From Gambelia wislizenii (Eukaryota > Chordata > Lepidosauria > Squamata > Crotaphytidae), in NCBI GenBank assembly GCA_030847615.1, contig JAUMIR010000002.1:237107809-237171808 (forward strand): a stretch of DNA of 64,000 bases, written 5' to 3'. The notes under the pieces are model-generated. The model saw only the letters and a program-made list of their open reading frames with translations. It was not told the DNA's origin and ran no database searches. Each line of letters starts with the position of its first letter. Positions within the stretch are counted from its first letter, which is position 1. The translations under genes were made by a program, and so were the position numbers. Below are positions 63,142 to 64,000 of the stretch, in pieces.

Positions 63142-64000
63142 CTGTTAGTGGGGAGGGGAAGAACCCCACAAGTCCTGGAATTAAGGATGAAGTAGATTAA
63201 TTTTTTTAAAACACAAAAGTAACGGTTTCTCCAAGCGCATGCCAAAAAGAGACTATCACATGGGCCACAGGTATGACACACTAAATTTCTGCAGTCACGT
63301 AATCCCAATTCTGTACCAAGTAGTAACGATAATTAACAAAGAAGTATGTGACTTGTACGAAACAGGCAGGTTTGCTCAAATACCCTTACTTAACATTTGC
63401 CTCAACTGTGTAAGTCATGGAAGTGCATCCCAAACAGAGCATCTCTTACTGCTAGCAGCTAGAATTCAAGAGAGCCAATGTAGTGTAGTGGTTTTAGTGT
63501 TGGACTACAACTTTGAAGACCAGGGTTCAAACCCCCACCCAGGCATGGAAACCCACTGGGTTACCTTTGGCAAGTCACACTCTCTCAGCCTCAGAAGAAG
63601 ACAAAGGCAAACCGCCTCTGAACAAATCTTGTCAGGAAAACCCTGTGGTTGGTTTTTCTTAGGGTTGTTGTAAGTCAAAAATGACTTGAAGGCACACAAC
63701 AACAACAGGAGTTCAAAACTCAAGTAGGCTTTGGCCATGTATAAGAAATTCAAGAATGGCAGAAACCTACATGCAGGATCCAATTCCTGTGCTTTAGCTG
63801 AGCCATCAGCACATCACAATATACACCCCCACCCCCAGCATACAGCCAGAGAAAAACAAAGAAAAGATAACATGCCTTTTTATCTATGCCCATTAATAGC
63901 TATGGGGCAGGAACAATGTTCCACTGATGTTGGTTTAGGCATCTGGCCAGTCTGGATGGGACTGTATTCCCTTTTGAAAACAATAAGCACATAAGATCCA
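63142..64000 (-). other. Upstream of TMEM106C coding start
   Basis: The acceptor at 63142-63143 implies a non-coding first exon further to the right. No CpG-rich promoter is visible before the window ends. A SINE occupies 63471-63708. Confidence 0.5.
63471..63708 (+). mobile_element. Sauria-type SINE, plus orientation, nearly complete
   Basis: The tRNA-like head agccaatgtagtgtagtggt carries the A-box region, and ggttcaaaccc is the B-box. The body is cactctctcagcctcagaag, and the tail is cttgaaggcacacaacaaca, the classic ACA-type end. The best copy in the window. Confidence 0.88.

Noticed and set aside
63471..63545. tRNA gene
   Set aside because: A- and B-box-like sequences belong to a SINE head; cloverleaf pairing is not preserved.

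Overview
The window is vertebrate nuclear DNA, most likely from a squamate reptile (lizard or snake). It contains two protein-coding genes, both split into short exons with GT..AG introns. The introns and intergenic DNA are full of repeats typical of reptiles: CR1 and L1 LINEs, a DIRS element, Harbinger-like and hAT-like DNA transposons, Sauria-type SINEs with a tRNA-like head and SINEs with a 5S rRNA-like head. There are no bacterial or phage features, no CRISPR array and no operon.

Positions 89-40103 (+ strand) hold the 3' portion of AGAP2 (PIKE/centaurin gamma-1). Sixteen coding exons encode 734 complete codons plus a stop. They cover the second half of the GTPase-like domain, a split PH domain with a long low-complexity insert, the ArfGAP zinc finger and the C-terminal ankyrin repeats. 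The N-terminal exons lie before position 1. The probable 3'UTR runs from 40104 to roughly 42.9 kb.

Positions 53092-63136 (- strand) hold a complete coding sequence for TMEM106C in seven exons (285 codons plus stop). The two genes converge tail to tail. A tyrosine-recombinase retrotransposon (DIRS-like, 44268-51080) lies between them, and an L1 3' fragment has inserted into it.

The introns carry layered insertions. An L1-clade LINE (8932-14732) split an older foldback element. A full-length CR1 LINE (19830-25473) with both ORFs open landed inside a hairpin-rich hAT-like element (19073-25634). A Harbinger-like element lies at 17786-18957. A second, truncated CR1 lies at 33008-34075. A hAT element at 60818-62366, in TMEM106C intron 1, has a perfect 8-bp target duplication and an internal array of GC-rich palindromes.

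I see no multi-gene system that is plainly new. The most unusual structure is the CR1 5'UTR: about 5.5 tandem 278-bp monomers. Five copies of a module within the array each have three AP-1 heptads, a CACCC/GC-like box and a TATA motif in promoter order for the LINE. Other leads are the internal hairpin arrays in two DNA transposons, a C-terminal extension of TMEM106C, a possible unrecognised exon at 40816-40989 on the - strand, and the AGAP2/TMEM106C adjacency, which is not the human arrangement.
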